A stretch of 64,000 nucleotides of DNA from Rhodanobacter thiooxydans LCS2. GTDB lineage: Bacteria > Pseudomonadota > Gammaproteobacteria > Xanthomonadales > Rhodanobacteraceae. This document shows positions 36,384 through 44,844 of the stretch, one piece after another (the stretch's first letter is position 1; every line of letters starts with the position of its first letter). A program made the translations under genes and the position numbers. The stretch spans positions 1 to 64,000 of the forward strand of contig NZ_AJXW01000002.1 of the NCBI RefSeq assembly GCF_000264375.1, written 5' to 3'. Below the pieces are notes generated by a model, which saw only the letters and a program-made list of their open reading frames with translations, made no database searches and had not been told where the DNA came from.

Positions 36384-37358
36384 ATGGGAAGAAAAACGGC
36401 CTTGCGCCTGGTAGAGACTCGCACACTCAGTCGCGGGCAGTGGCTGGAAGTACGCAAGGGTGGCATCGGTAGCTCGGATGCCGCCGCGGCAGTGGGCTTG
36501 AACCCGTACAAGAGCCAGTTGGAGTTGTGGCTAGAAAAGACCGGGCGGGCGGCAGGAAGCGAGGACAGTCCCGGCATGGATTCGCCAATGTACTGGGGTA
36601 CGTTGTTGGAACCCTACGTGGCACAGGCTTACCAGCAAAAGACGAATCGCCGGGTGCGCAAGGTCAACGCGGTTCTGCAACACCCAACCTTTCCTTTTAT
36701 GTTGGCCAACATCGACCGCGAAATCGTTGGCGTGCCCGGTGTGCAGGTACTGGAGTGCAAGACGGCAGGCGAGTTCGGCTCACGGCTGTGGAAGGACGGA
36801 GTGCCCGAGTACGTCCAGCTCCAGGTCCAGCACCAGCTGGCCGTGACCGGTAAGGATGCGGCGGATGTGGCCGTGCTGCTGTGTGGTCAGCAACTGGAAA
36901 TCCACCGCATCGCACGCGATGAAGACGTCATCGCTCGCCTGATCGTGCTGGAGACCCGGTTCTGGGAATGCGTGGAGAACGACACCCCGCCGGCTGCTGA
37001 TGGCAGTGAATCGTCCGCGCGGGCACTGCGTGAGCTCTATCAAGGCAACGACACCAGCCTGGACTTCACGGGCGACGAGCGTCTCGGTCAGGCCTTCGAC
37101 GCATTGATTGCGGCCAAGGCTGAACTGGAGGCCAAGGAGCATGAGACCGAGCAGCTCAAGCAGGCGATCCAGCAGGCTATGGGGGACGCCAGCACGGCGC
37201 ACTTTGCCCATGGGGTCGTGACGTTCAAGCGCTCCAAGGATGGCACCACGCTCGATACCAAGCGGCTCGCCGCCGAGCAGCCTGCTATCGCCGCGCAATA
37301 CACCGTGACGCGCCCCGGTTCCCGCCGGTTCGTCTTGTCACGGTCTTCCGACAACTGA
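36384..37358 (+). CDS. YqaJ-like viral recombinase/exonuclease
   Basis: 324-aa lambda-exonuclease-fold protein. The family start motif is clear: WLEVRKGGIGSSDAAAAVGLNPYKSQLELW. WGTLLEPYVAQAY gives the conserved Glu, and ANIDREIVG followed by VLECKTAGEF supplies the D...ExK catalytic core (about residues 113-135). A C-terminal coiled-coil-like region (AKAELEAKEHETEQLKQAIQ) follows. It would resect double-strand ends for single-strand annealing. ATG 36384 follows GGGAGAACCACG. The next gene starts 14 bp downstream. Confidence 0.9.
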   Translation: MGRKTALRLVETRTLSRGQWLEVRKGGIGSSDAAAAVGLNPYKSQLELWLEKTGRAAGSEDSPGMDSPMYWGTLLEPYVAQAYQQKTNRRVRKVNAVLQHPTFPFMLANIDREIVGVPGVQVLECKTAGEFGSRLWKDGVPEYVQLQVQHQLAVTGKDAADVAVLLCGQQLEIHRIARDEDVIARLIVLETRFWECVENDTPPAADGSESSARALRELYQGNDTSLDFTGDERLGQAFDALIAAKAELEAKEHETEQLKQAIQQAMGDASTAHFAHGVVTFKRSKDGTTLDTKRLAAEQPAIAAQYTVTRPGSRRFVLSRSSDN

Positions 37359-37372
37359 CAGAGGGCAACGAC

Positions 37373-38275
37373 ATGTTGAAAGGTCTGGCGATCACGCCGC
37401 CTGTGATCGGGCGGATTTCCATCGGCAGGGTGGTGGAGCGCAATGGCAAGCGCCTGCCGGAGAAGGACGATCAGTTCACCCTGACCAGCCAGGTGCAGGG
37501 GCGCGATGGCTGGTTGTTACATCCGTTGGACGAGAAGCTCCGCAAGGAGGCGGATGGCCAGAAGTTGCGTGCGATCCCGGTGCGGCTACTGTTCAACGAC
37601 CCGAGCCTCAACCTGCGAGCCGACTACTCGCTGTTCGACCGTGCCACGGGGCGGCCGGTATGCGTGGGCAACGGCGAGACCTGCCGCCGCACGGGCAAGG
37701 AGGGCGTGGCCTCATTGCCCTGTCCCGGGCTGGATGCCTGCGCGTTCTCGCAAGGAGCGTGCAAGGCCTACGCCCGGCTCAACGTGGTGGTAGGGGATGG
37801 TGAGAATGATGCGCTGGGCAGCTTCGTGCTGCGCACTACTTCGTTCAACACCATCCGAACGCTGGCGGCACGGCTGGAGTATTTCAGCGCCGTGTCGGGT
37901 GGGCTGCTGGCCTGCCTGCCGTTGGAACTGAAGCTGCGCGGCAAGTCCACCACGATGAGCTATGGCACACCGATCTACTATGTGGATTTGGTAGTGCGGA
38001 GTGGGCTGACTCTGGAGCAGGCCATCGCCAAGGCACGGGGGCAGGACGCGCAGCGGCGAGTCTGCGGCTTTGACCAGGGAGCACTTGACGAGTCTGCGCG
38101 CAAGGGCTTCGCCAACGGGGCGTTCGAGGAGCTGGAAGAGGACGTTTCTGCGGTGGTCGAGGAATTTTATCCGGGGACTGGGGCACCGGTGGAGACCGAC
38201 GTCCCTCAGGTTCTTCCGGCGAAGAATCTGCGGGAAAAGCTAGAGAGCAAGGTTAAGCGGGTGACAAACAGGTAG
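37373..38275 (+). CDS. Cys-rich element protein, possibly Gp3-like
   Basis: 300-aa protein often annotated only as hydrolase or metal-binding protein on integrative elements. Cys residues cluster in CVGNGETCRR and LPCPGLDACAFSQGACKAYAR (about residues 96-140), a likely zinc site, between two beta-rich parts (RLLFNDPSLNLRADYSLFD and GTPIYYVDLVVRSG). The layout recalls Gp3-like recombination-directionality or single-strand-binding proteins of phages, but I am unsure. Its place directly after the YqaJ-like nuclease suggests a role in recombination. Confidence 0.6.
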   Translation: MLKGLAITPPVIGRISIGRVVERNGKRLPEKDDQFTLTSQVQGRDGWLLHPLDEKLRKEADGQKLRAIPVRLLFNDPSLNLRADYSLFDRATGRPVCVGNGETCRRTGKEGVASLPCPGLDACAFSQGACKAYARLNVVVGDGENDALGSFVLRTTSFNTIRTLAARLEYFSAVSGGLLACLPLELKLRGKSTTMSYGTPIYYVDLVVRSGLTLEQAIAKARGQDAQRRVCGFDQGALDESARKGFANGAFEELEEDVSAVVEEFYPGTGAPVETDVPQVLPAKNLREKLESKVKRVTNR

Positions 38276-38377
38276 GCCACCTGGGGTCAGTTTGCCGTAG
38301 GATGGAAGTGCACCCCTCGGCGAGGGGTTCATTGATTTTATCCTGCGGACCGAACCTCGCCGGTATAACGAGGTAGA

Positions 38378-38401
38378 TGGCCCAGCTCGTCAGCTGGGCC
38401 A
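38378..38401 (+). ncRNA. Hairpin upstream of the NdpA-like gene
   Basis: TGGCCCAGCT-CGTC-AGCTGGGCCA, a perfect 10-bp stem, 58 nt before the start codon. A smaller CCTCG/CGAGG hairpin lies just upstream. It may end transcription from the recombination genes or form part of the leader. No T-run follows. Confidence 0.5.
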
Positions 38402-38459
38402 GACGGACCCGGAAAGAGGCGTTGCACCAGCCACGGATGCGCAAAAGGGGAAATTCTGC

Positions 38460-39509
38460 ATGCAGATACTTGAGGCTACCATTCATCGTCTGAAGAAGGC
38501 GGCGCATACCAGCGGTCAAGGCTCCGTGACCAAACAGTTGCGTGCATCTGAGTTGCCCATCGATGCAACGTTGATTGCGGTGTGCACGGACCTTTTGGCA
38601 CTTTATAACCGAACCACTGATAGTTCCGGCATGTTCGGTGACAATGCCAACGTGCACGTATTTCCGGTTCGCTTCGGGGAGTACCGGCAGCAGTCCATCC
38701 CCCTAGCGGAGTTTAGCGAAGCGACCGTAGATCTGATCGCGGCCCAGATGGAGGACGCGCCATTTTCTAACGGCGGTTACGTCCTGTTCCTCCGCTACGA
38801 AGAGCCGCCCAACGACTTCATGCTGATTGCCATGCTCAAGTTAAAGCCTGGCGCCGGCATCGATGAAGACAGTCTCGGCCTTCTGCCAACCTTGAATATT
38901 GACCTCGACCTGCTCAATGAAGCTGCGAGGATCAATATCACTCGACTTGAAGCCGGTGAGCAGCCGTATCTCACCTTCATCAAGGGAGCCCGCAAGTCCG
39001 CTCAGGTAACTGAGTACTTCCGCGATGCCTTGGCGTGCCTCAACTACACCAACTCAGCAGAACAAACGAAGGAGCTGATCAGGGCGGCGGACGACTTCGT
39101 CGCCCAACGCCAGGATCTGACGACGGAGGAAGACCGGCAGCACGAGCGTCTGGAGACTCGCCGACGACTGTTTCAGTGCCTCAACGAGAACAAGTCGGAA
39201 GTCACATTGGCAACGGCTGCCGCGGCCATATACCCTGCTGCGCCAGAGGAGTTCATCACGCACAGCCAGAGTCAGACTGACGGTGAGCGCGCCTACCGGT
39301 TCAATGGACGCTTTAAACCGGATCGGAAAGTGACGCAGGCCTTGAGACGCATCCGCGGCACGATGGGTACCGTCAGCGTAGCCTTCGACGTCGAAGACGT
39401 TCGGACTGGAAAGGTCGTATATGACCCCCGGACCGATTCGATCATCATCAGGCAGCCGAACCAGCAGCTGAGGCGGGAAATCCAGGAACATGTCGACGGC
39501 ACTACCTGA
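38460..39509 (+). CDS. NdpA/YejK-like nucleoid-associated protein
   Basis: 349-aa protein of the 37-kDa nucleoid-associated protein type: MQILEATIHRLKK start, a central GGYVLFLRYEEPPNDFMLIAMLKLK segment, LNIDLDLLNEAARINITRLE, and PYLTFIKGARKSAQVTEYFRDAL. The C-terminal half (about 200-349) includes a helical region and RFNGRFKPDRKV. Housekeeping NdpA is chromosomal; this copy is on a mobile element with a partner gene overlapping its end by 20 bp, so it probably works as part of a dedicated two-gene system. It may sense or coat foreign DNA (inference). Confidence 0.8.
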   Translation: MQILEATIHRLKKAAHTSGQGSVTKQLRASELPIDATLIAVCTDLLALYNRTTDSSGMFGDNANVHVFPVRFGEYRQQSIPLAEFSEATVDLIAAQMEDAPFSNGGYVLFLRYEEPPNDFMLIAMLKLKPGAGIDEDSLGLLPTLNIDLDLLNEAARINITRLEAGEQPYLTFIKGARKSAQVTEYFRDALACLNYTNSAEQTKELIRAADDFVAQRQDLTTEEDRQHERLETRRRLFQCLNENKSEVTLATAAAAIYPAAPEEFITHSQSQTDGERAYRFNGRFKPDRKVTQALRRIRGTMGTVSVAFDVEDVRTGKVVYDPRTDSIIIRQPNQQLRREIQEHVDGTT

Positions 39510-40692
39510 CAATCCACACGACATGGCGCTCTGGTTGTTCGATAACCTAAGCGAACTCACTCGCGTGGCCGGTGGCGCACTCTGGGAGGGAAAGCTACCG
39601 TCGGGGTTCGATTTTGATGACGTTGAATCCCACTTGGCAGGTCTGTCCGGAGCTCTGGCGGGCACCTGCCGCGCTGACCTCCGCATCATAGGCTTCTACC
39701 CTGGTAGCGCACATGTCTACGAAGACATGGAGCACATGCTCCAGACAGCGGAAAACCGCCGCCGGATTCCCGAGCGATTCACCCTGCGGGATCAACGCTA
39801 TTCGTACCCTCCAATTGAAGGCACTTCGGTGCATCCGACTGCCGTGGACAAATACTTGACCACTGTCCGCCTATGGACGGTCCTCCACGACTTGGCAGAT
39901 GTGCGTAATGGCGGTCTGTTATTTGTTGCAAGCCATGATGCCCAGCTCGAGATCCGCGCGGACTTTGGCGCCTCTGACCTTCGCGACCTGCCTGACTTTT
40001 CTCGCTTCACGGCTGAGTTTGGCAATCGCGAGTCGCATGTCGATCAGAAGCATTCGATCGTCCGTTCCAGCCTGATTGAGCAATTCAAGCCGCGGCGCGG
40101 CGTGACCATGTCTGAAGTTCTGGCCGCGTTCCACGACATCGCGACGAACGCCCGCCAATCACTGGCGATGTACATGGCTGAGTTCTCCGTCGCCAAGGTC
40201 AAGAGCGAAGTCGAACGCTTGAACTTGGAAGACACGCTCAGTCTTAACAAGACCCTCGCTGACATTCAGAACCAGCTGCTTGCGCTTCCAGCTGCCATCC
40301 TGTTGGCCGGAGCGACGATCGTCGGCGGCCAAATTCTTCGCAACTATGCAGTAATGGTCGGCGTGGCGATTTTCAGTATTTTCATCCTAACGATGGTATC
40401 GAACCAGCGCCATTCGGTTGATGCTATCGCTTCGCAGATCGTTCGCAGAAAGGCAAAGGTCGCAAGCATGCCGGGCGATAGTGGAACAAACGTCTTGCCA
40501 CTTTTCACTGCCATTGAGCAACGGGTCAAGAAGCAGCGACTCACGCTGACCTTTATCTCTGGGGTAGTTTGGCTCGTCGCCGTGCTGACTGTGTTAGCAG
40601 TGCTCGATATCAACGGGCATCTGGAGTTCCTTAAGGGAATCGCACTGACCCAGAGCCTGCTGACTGGCCCAGAAGTCCCTGCTATCCCGTAG
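39490..40692 (+). CDS. Unrecognised membrane protein coupled to the NdpA-like gene
   Basis: 400-aa protein. Residues 1 to about 250 are soluble with no recognisable motif, then a helical run (AMYMAEFSVAKVKSEVERLNLEDTLSLNK). Two adjacent hydrophobic helices follow (LLALPAAILLAGATIVGG and AVMVGVAIFSIFILTMV), a basic loop, and a third helix (LTFISGVVWLVAVLTVLAVL). A soluble sensor-like part with a small membrane part resembles membrane-acting effectors of phage defence, but I do not recognise the family. The start lies inside the NdpA-like gene, so the two are translated together. Confidence 0.75.
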   Translation: MSTALPDNPHDMALWLFDNLSELTRVAGGALWEGKLPSGFDFDDVESHLAGLSGALAGTCRADLRIIGFYPGSAHVYEDMEHMLQTAENRRRIPERFTLRDQRYSYPPIEGTSVHPTAVDKYLTTVRLWTVLHDLADVRNGGLLFVASHDAQLEIRADFGASDLRDLPDFSRFTAEFGNRESHVDQKHSIVRSSLIEQFKPRRGVTMSEVLAAFHDIATNARQSLAMYMAEFSVAKVKSEVERLNLEDTLSLNKTLADIQNQLLALPAAILLAGATIVGGQILRNYAVMVGVAIFSIFILTMVSNQRHSVDAIASQIVRRKAKVASMPGDSGTNVLPLFTAIEQRVKKQRLTLTFISGVVWLVAVLTVLAVLDINGHLEFLKGIALTQSLLTGPEVPAIP

Positions 40693-41096
40693 TCGTATAG
40701 CGCTCGACCGCAGAAAATCACCCCCTACGGCCCTGCATGCCTGTCGCCACACGGCGGTCGGCGGGGGCGATCCTTGTACTCGTCCGCGATCAATATGATT
40801 CATGCGCGTATATTTCCGGCGTGCATGCCGTTCGTGCTCAGAAACGACCGTATTAGGCGAATCTACTGATCTGCCATCGCGCGGGCTGGCGGGTATAGCT
40901 TTTTTTGTTTCTGGCTCACTACCACAGAGGAATCCCGCTTCAAAAGCTCGCCCACCAGACGCACGGAGTTGAATGAAAAGACACGCTCCAGCGGGGCGTG
41001 ATAGCAGTAACCAACCAATCTGGGAACGCCGCTCACCTTGAATTCGGATGGCGTGAGCTAACTGGAAAATGAATGGCGCTAAATTCCCAAATAGCG
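40693..41096. other. Intergenic region downstream of the NdpA pair
   Basis: About 400 bp between convergent genes. AT content is higher than in the neighbours and no ORF has a ribosome site or motif. Short inverted repeats (ACGCTCC...GGGGCGT near 40985; CGCTCAC...GTGAGC near 41030-41057) could be terminators. Confidence 0.45.
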
Positions 41097-41825
41097 TTAC
41101 AGCTTCGTGCGGCTGTGTATTTCACTACCGGCCACGTAGGCCTCCCGTTCTTCGCGCGTCATCCGCTTTACTTTGGCTGGCCCGAGGTGGAGTCCAGGTT
41201 TCCGCTCGATGCCTTGGTCATGCAGGCTGCGGTGGTCGACACGGACATCTAGGCCGGCGTGCGCGAGCGCCTCGTTCTGGATATCGGCGATCGCCTTCCG
41301 GTCAGCGATCAGATCTTCTCGCATCTGCTGAGGAGGCTGACCGCCACTGAGCTTCCTGCAACCACCTCGTTCCGGGTGTTTGCTGTTGTAGCGTGAGAAA
41401 TACTGCTGCGGCGTTCGCGCGATACCGTCCGGTGCGCGATCCGAGAACATGACGTGGATATGCGGGTTCGGAATACCGGTGAGCTCACCTTCCGGGCCAT
41501 GTAGGGCCATCTGCCAAGGGCGTGCGCCTACGATGGCTGCGACGATCCTCCTGCCCAGTTGAATGTTCGCATCGACATCGAATTCGTTCGGAAGGGAGAT
41601 GATCCACTCCCGATAGACCGCCGCGTTACTGCGCTCGTACTTGTCAGCGTTCTTCCAGAAGGTCAGGTGATCAGGGCTCCATTCGGGAAAGTTTCCGTAC
41701 TCGAATGCGAGCAGATCCTCTTTGTCTTCGTACTTCGTGCCTGTCCGGGTGTCATAACGACTGTGGTGGGCTGCCGAGCCCTTTTTACCGCTCTTCAGTT
41801 CGGCGCGATAACTTGCCATGCTCAT
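41097..41825 (-). CDS. Short MobA/MobL-type relaxase
   Basis: 242-aa protein with the MobA/MobL N-terminal layout: SYRAELKSGKKGSAAHHSRYDTR, REWIISLPNEFD, and the HUH metal motif in GIPNPHIHVMF (His122, His124). Relaxases nick oriT and stay bound to the 5' end during conjugation. Full-length MobA/MobL proteins are much longer; this one ends soon after the relaxase domain with no helicase or primase part. Start ATG 41825 is preferred, with AGGAAA upstream. It probably makes the island mobilizable by a helper. Confidence 0.8.
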   Translation of the reverse strand: MSMASYRAELKSGKKGSAAHHSRYDTRTGTKYEDKEDLLAFEYGNFPEWSPDHLTFWKNADKYERSNAAVYREWIISLPNEFDVDANIQLGRRIVAAIVGARPWQMALHGPEGELTGIPNPHIHVMFSDRAPDGIARTPQQYFSRYNSKHPERGGCRKLSGGQPPQQMREDLIADRKAIADIQNEALAHAGLDVRVDHRSLHDQGIERKPGLHLGPAKVKRMTREEREAYVAGSEIHSRTKL

Positions 41826-41848
41826 TTTCCTATGTTTTGACAACAAAA

Positions 41849-41875
41849 AACCGGCGGGGGAAACCCCTACCGGTT
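41849..41875 (-). ncRNA. Terminator-like leader hairpin of the relaxase gene
   Basis: Read on the minus strand: AACCGGTAGGGG / CCCCCGCCGGTT with a short loop, then TTTTTTG, 24 nt before the relaxase start. It has the full look of an intrinsic terminator but sits between promoter region and gene, so read-through or attenuation must control expression. Confidence 0.6.
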
Positions 41876-42507
41876 GACGTGCTGCCGGATGATTTGTGGT
41901 TGTAGAGAGAGAAACGTTAACTGCGCTGCCTCATGTCCCCTGATAAAAGAAGTAAAGAAGAGGCATGAAATTGCTGTTGTAGCCAGCTCATTCCCCTCCA
42001 GAGAAGTGGGACAGCGTCTGTCATCGACTGTTCGACTCGGTAGAGGCTTGTATCGATGACCTGTACAACCTCCACATATGGTTAACCTTTAATGCGTAAA
42101 GAAACACGCCAACTCTATTCTGTGGCCCTGTCTACAGGATCAGCCTGGAAGAGTGAGAAACAGGTCACTGCAAGTAACAGCACTATCAAGCCAAGTAGCT
42201 GAGCGGTGTGTATCAACGCCATGCCGGGCGCTGCAGGATCGAGCGCGTGCATGCAGATCAAAAATCGGCAAGGCCGTACGCAGATTGGCCCGCGTCAGCA
42301 GACATCGCAGGTATGCGTGTCCCGCAGCGGGAATGGTAGGTGTCAGCATCGAGTTGCTTTCTCCCAATGCCTGTGTGCCACCGTATGCATTGCAGGATCG
42401 GCATTCCCGATATGCAAGTCACGGCAAAGTTCGAGGAGCCACCCTGCCCGTACAGTCGCTGATTACAGGAACCGACCCTTGCCGCCGGGAGGGCGAGAGG
42501 AGGTTGC
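41876..42507. other. Long non-coding stretch, possible oriT/origin region
   Basis: About 630 bp between the relaxase leader and the end of the yfjI-like gene, without a convincing gene. It contains TGCAGGATCG twice (near 42231 and 42391), a CCCGC-A-GCGGG hairpin near 42320 and TGCATGCA near 42250. Position beside the relaxase makes this a natural place for oriT, but no known nic site was recognised. Confidence 0.4.
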
Positions 42508-42627
42508 ATGATCTGCATTCTCAACACTTGTGCATCGTGCAATGCATGCATAGAACAAGGGCCGTCTGGTGACGGCCCTTGGAAGAGGGTCAGGCCATTG
42601 CAGCTTGCTGGAAGCGGAAGGGATTGA
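42508..42627 (+). CDS. Cys-rich microprotein ORF
   Basis: 39-aa ORF preceded by a perfect AGGAGG four bases before the ATG. The start MICILNTCASCNACIEQG holds CxxCxxC, then a basic tail. Its second half overlaps, antisense, the terminator and the 3' end of the yfjI-like gene. The strong ribosome site is the only evidence; it may be a zinc microprotein or chance. Confidence 0.25.
   Translation: MICILNTCASCNACIEQGPSGDGPWKRVRPLQLAGSGRD
42556..42581 (-). terminator. Terminator of the alpA-yfjI operon
   Basis: CAAGGGCCGTC / GACGGCCCTTG, a perfect 11-bp stem with a 4-nt loop, followed on the minus strand by TTCT. It lies 8 bp beyond the stop codon of the yfjI-like gene. Confidence 0.75.
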
Positions 42628-44035
42628 GGATGATGACGCGCTTGCCCTTGCCGCTGCCCGTGTAATCCATCCCAACCTCTACCGCACCTTGAATTTCGAG
42701 CCTGCGAAGGGCCGCTTCAAAGCGCATTTGGTCACGAAGCTTGCAGTGGGTGCGGACCTCGTTCCAATAGGCTTGGCCTTCTCCACGCAGCCAGTGCCGG
42801 TTGAGAAGGTAGTCGCCCAGATACAGGACGTCCTGCTCAATCTGGGGGGTGCAGTTCGTATCCCCGAACAGGCGATTGAACTCATCCAGATGCCAGCCCA
42901 CGATCGTAAGGGCGCGCTGCAGCGTCTCCCGGCTGATTTCGCCTTTCAGGCGGTTGAAGTAGTGGAGGATGGCGGCTACGCGACCAGCGAGCTCCAACAT
43001 CTTGCATGCGAAATCCTTGATGCTGTAGAAGCGTTCGCCGGGTCGCTGACCCTTCTCGATCCAGTCGTAGGACTCAGCCCACAGCTCCTTGGCCTCGGTG
43101 CAGAACTTCAGCAGCGTGCGTGGCTCGTTGTTGGTCTGCCTGAGGTCGGCTTCATCCAGCAGCTCGGTAATCCGCTGGTGGAACGCGGACAGATGGGTCC
43201 AGGCATGATCGCCAAGCGTCATCTTGCGAAACCCCACGGTGGAAGCAGGCCAAGCGATCAGATAACGCGCCAGGTGACCAGAGCCGCGGGCAATGCGACC
43301 ACGCCTACCCAGAAATTCCTCGATCACTTCTTCCTGAACCATGAAGCTGATGGTGATGCGCGGATCGACGACCCGGACACGCACGTCGACGAGATCCAGG
43401 CTCAGGGGCTTGCCATCCCACGCTCTGTTTAGGTTGCCCATCTTCTTCATGGCACCGCTCTTGAGCACGATCTCGCCTTCATCGCTCAGGATGGCGATGG
43501 ACTTGCCACGGCCATGCAACGCTTCAAGCAAAGGGCGCTCAGTGATGCTCTGATAGATGATCTGCTTGAGCACCGGTTTATCTGGCTCCTGGCGCTCCTG
43601 CTCCACCACCTCGTCATGGTGCTGCTTCACGTCGGCGGTACCCTGCGCCGACTTGTCGATCTTGCGCTGCAGCGCGTTGTTGGTTGCTTGCCACAGGCGC
43701 AGGTTCGCTCTGTAATGCGCCTGCATGTCAGCATCCGAGGCTGCGTGCTTCTGGTCGTATGCATAGATCGGTGCACTGATCAAATCATCCACGGTAGTCT
43801 TGCGTTCACCGGACTGACCGATCAGCGCCGTGTACAGGCTGGATGGGCGACGCAGACCGGAAGGCAGCATCACGTCCACATTCGCCTGGCAGGCGATGGC
43901 CATCGCCGTCAGGGCGGCGCCTGCTACCAGGGCGTCCGGCGCCTGGACCTGGTCCAGCACCTCCCAGATCGCATCACGAACAGCGGCATGGAAGGCTTCG
44001 ATGGGGTAGCTTGCGGGTGGGGGCATCATGCTCAT
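42590..44035 (-). CDS. YfjI/DUF3987 family P-loop protein
   Basis: 481-aa protein of the YfjI family found on P4-like islands. Walker A is GQSGERKT at residues 73-80. ALHGRGKSIAILSDEGEIVL gives a likely Walker B, and WDGKPLSLDLVDVRVRVVDPRITISFMVQ follows, as in the DUF3987 core. The C-terminal third is helical with a winged-helix-like end (basic, GKGKRVIIL). Family members are thought to serve as helicase/primase-like replication proteins of the element. Its ATG overlaps the stop of the preceding small gene (ATGA). Confidence 0.87.
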   Translation of the reverse strand: MSMMPPPASYPIEAFHAAVRDAIWEVLDQVQAPDALVAGAALTAMAIACQANVDVMLPSGLRRPSSLYTALIGQSGERKTTVDDLISAPIYAYDQKHAASDADMQAHYRANLRLWQATNNALQRKIDKSAQGTADVKQHHDEVVEQERQEPDKPVLKQIIYQSITERPLLEALHGRGKSIAILSDEGEIVLKSGAMKKMGNLNRAWDGKPLSLDLVDVRVRVVDPRITISFMVQEEVIEEFLGRRGRIARGSGHLARYLIAWPASTVGFRKMTLGDHAWTHLSAFHQRITELLDEADLRQTNNEPRTLLKFCTEAKELWAESYDWIEKGQRPGERFYSIKDFACKMLELAGRVAAILHYFNRLKGEISRETLQRALTIVGWHLDEFNRLFGDTNCTPQIEQDVLYLGDYLLNRHWLRGEGQAYWNEVRTHCKLRDQMRFEAALRRLEIQGAVEVGMDYTGSGKGKRVIILNPFRFQQAAMA

Positions 44036-44349
44036 GCCTGCACCTCATCGGTATCCGTGCCTGTGGCCGACGTGAGCGAATGGTCGGCACATGCCGCATG
44101 CGCGGTCATCAGAGCTTTGAAGCGGCTGGGGTGCAACTTCAAACCCTGAGCTTGGAGGACGGCAAGGATGTCTTTCTGGCTGACGCGCTTTTCCAGGAGC
44201 TCCACGATCACCGGATACAACATGGTGAAGAGCTGGTTCTTCTGATGCTGGATTTTGGGCTGCAGGCCAAGCAGAGCGTCCTTGCAGCGCTGGGCTTGAG
44301 TCTGCAGGTTTTCGGCTTTCGGCGGCGGGAGGAGGTTGTCGACTTTCAT
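44032..44349 (-). CDS. Small helical island protein
   Basis: 105-aa protein. A Lys/Gln-rich coiled segment (QTQAQRCKDALLGLQPKIQHQKNQ) is followed by LYPVIVELLEKRVSQKDILAVLQAQGLKLHPSRFKALM, which resembles the DNA-binding helical part of small regulators that act on element replication genes. The ATG at 44349 follows AGGGGAGG. It sits between the alpA-like and yfjI-like genes and overlaps the latter, so it may be its accessory protein. No family name is claimed. Confidence 0.65.
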   Translation of the reverse strand: MKVDNLLPPPKAENLQTQAQRCKDALLGLQPKIQHQKNQLFTMLYPVIVELLEKRVSQKDILAVLQAQGLKLHPSRFKALMTAHAACADHSLTSATGTDTDEVQA

Positions 44350-44363
44350 GGACGTGCCTCCCC

Positions 44364-44759
44364 TTAGACCCAAGCCTGCGGGCTGGCGCAGACCTTGAGA
44401 TAGGCCATCACGGCCGAACGCCACCAGACGGAGGGCGAGTTCGGGGAGGGGCCGAGCTTGAACGGCTGCGGCGCACGCGAGTCAAAAGTCTTGGAGCGCG
44501 GATTCAGGCGTGCGTACCAGGTACTTTTGGAGACCCCGACAAAGTCCAGTACGGCAGGGAGACGCATGGCCTGGTCGAAGTCAGGGGCGAACTGGATGGA
44601 CTGAATAATGGCGCCCAGACGGTCCATCAGGGCCTGGTCGAAGACTGGCTCCGACGACTCGAAACCGTGCATCGAGGCGGACAGGGCCTGCGAAAGCCGG
44701 CGGGGTGCCGGGGTGGGATGGGCAGTGGGCGCGCTGCGGACTGCGGTATGACAAGACAT
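44364..44759 (-). CDS. AlpA-like excisionase/regulator
   Basis: 131-aa protein; residues about 60-130 contain the AlpA-type winged helix: RLPAVLDFVGVSKSTWYARLNPRS, QPFKLGPSPNSPSVWWRSAVMAYL. The N-terminal 55 residues are an extension rich in Ala, Pro and Ser. AlpA proteins activate int or aid excision of P4-like elements. It heads a three-gene operon with the small helical gene and the yfjI-like gene, after a strong leader hairpin. Confidence 0.8.
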   Translation of the reverse strand: MSCHTAVRSAPTAHPTPAPRRLSQALSASMHGFESSEPVFDQALMDRLGAIIQSIQFAPDFDQAMRLPAVLDFVGVSKSTWYARLNPRSKTFDSRAPQPFKLGPSPNSPSVWWRSAVMAYLKVCASPQAWV

Positions 44760-44778
44760 AGGACTTCTCCGTTTTGTC

Positions 44779-44797
44779 GCGGCGCACCGTGCGCCGC
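44779..44797 (-). ncRNA. Leader hairpin of the alpA-like gene
   Basis: GCGGCGCAC and GTGCGCCGC form a 19-nt perfect palindrome 20 nt upstream of the alpA-like start, followed on the minus strand by GACAAAACGGAGAAG, the ribosome site. Placement matches the other leader hairpins of the island. Confidence 0.55.
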
Positions 44798-44844
44798 TGA
44801 CCGAAGAAGTGTCAAAAAGACCAGCCCACGAAAAAATGGGTCAG

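Noticed and set aside
42231-42555. Iteron-type replication origin
   Set aside because: Only two copies of TGCAGGATCG and two TGCATGCA; too few and irregular for iterons.
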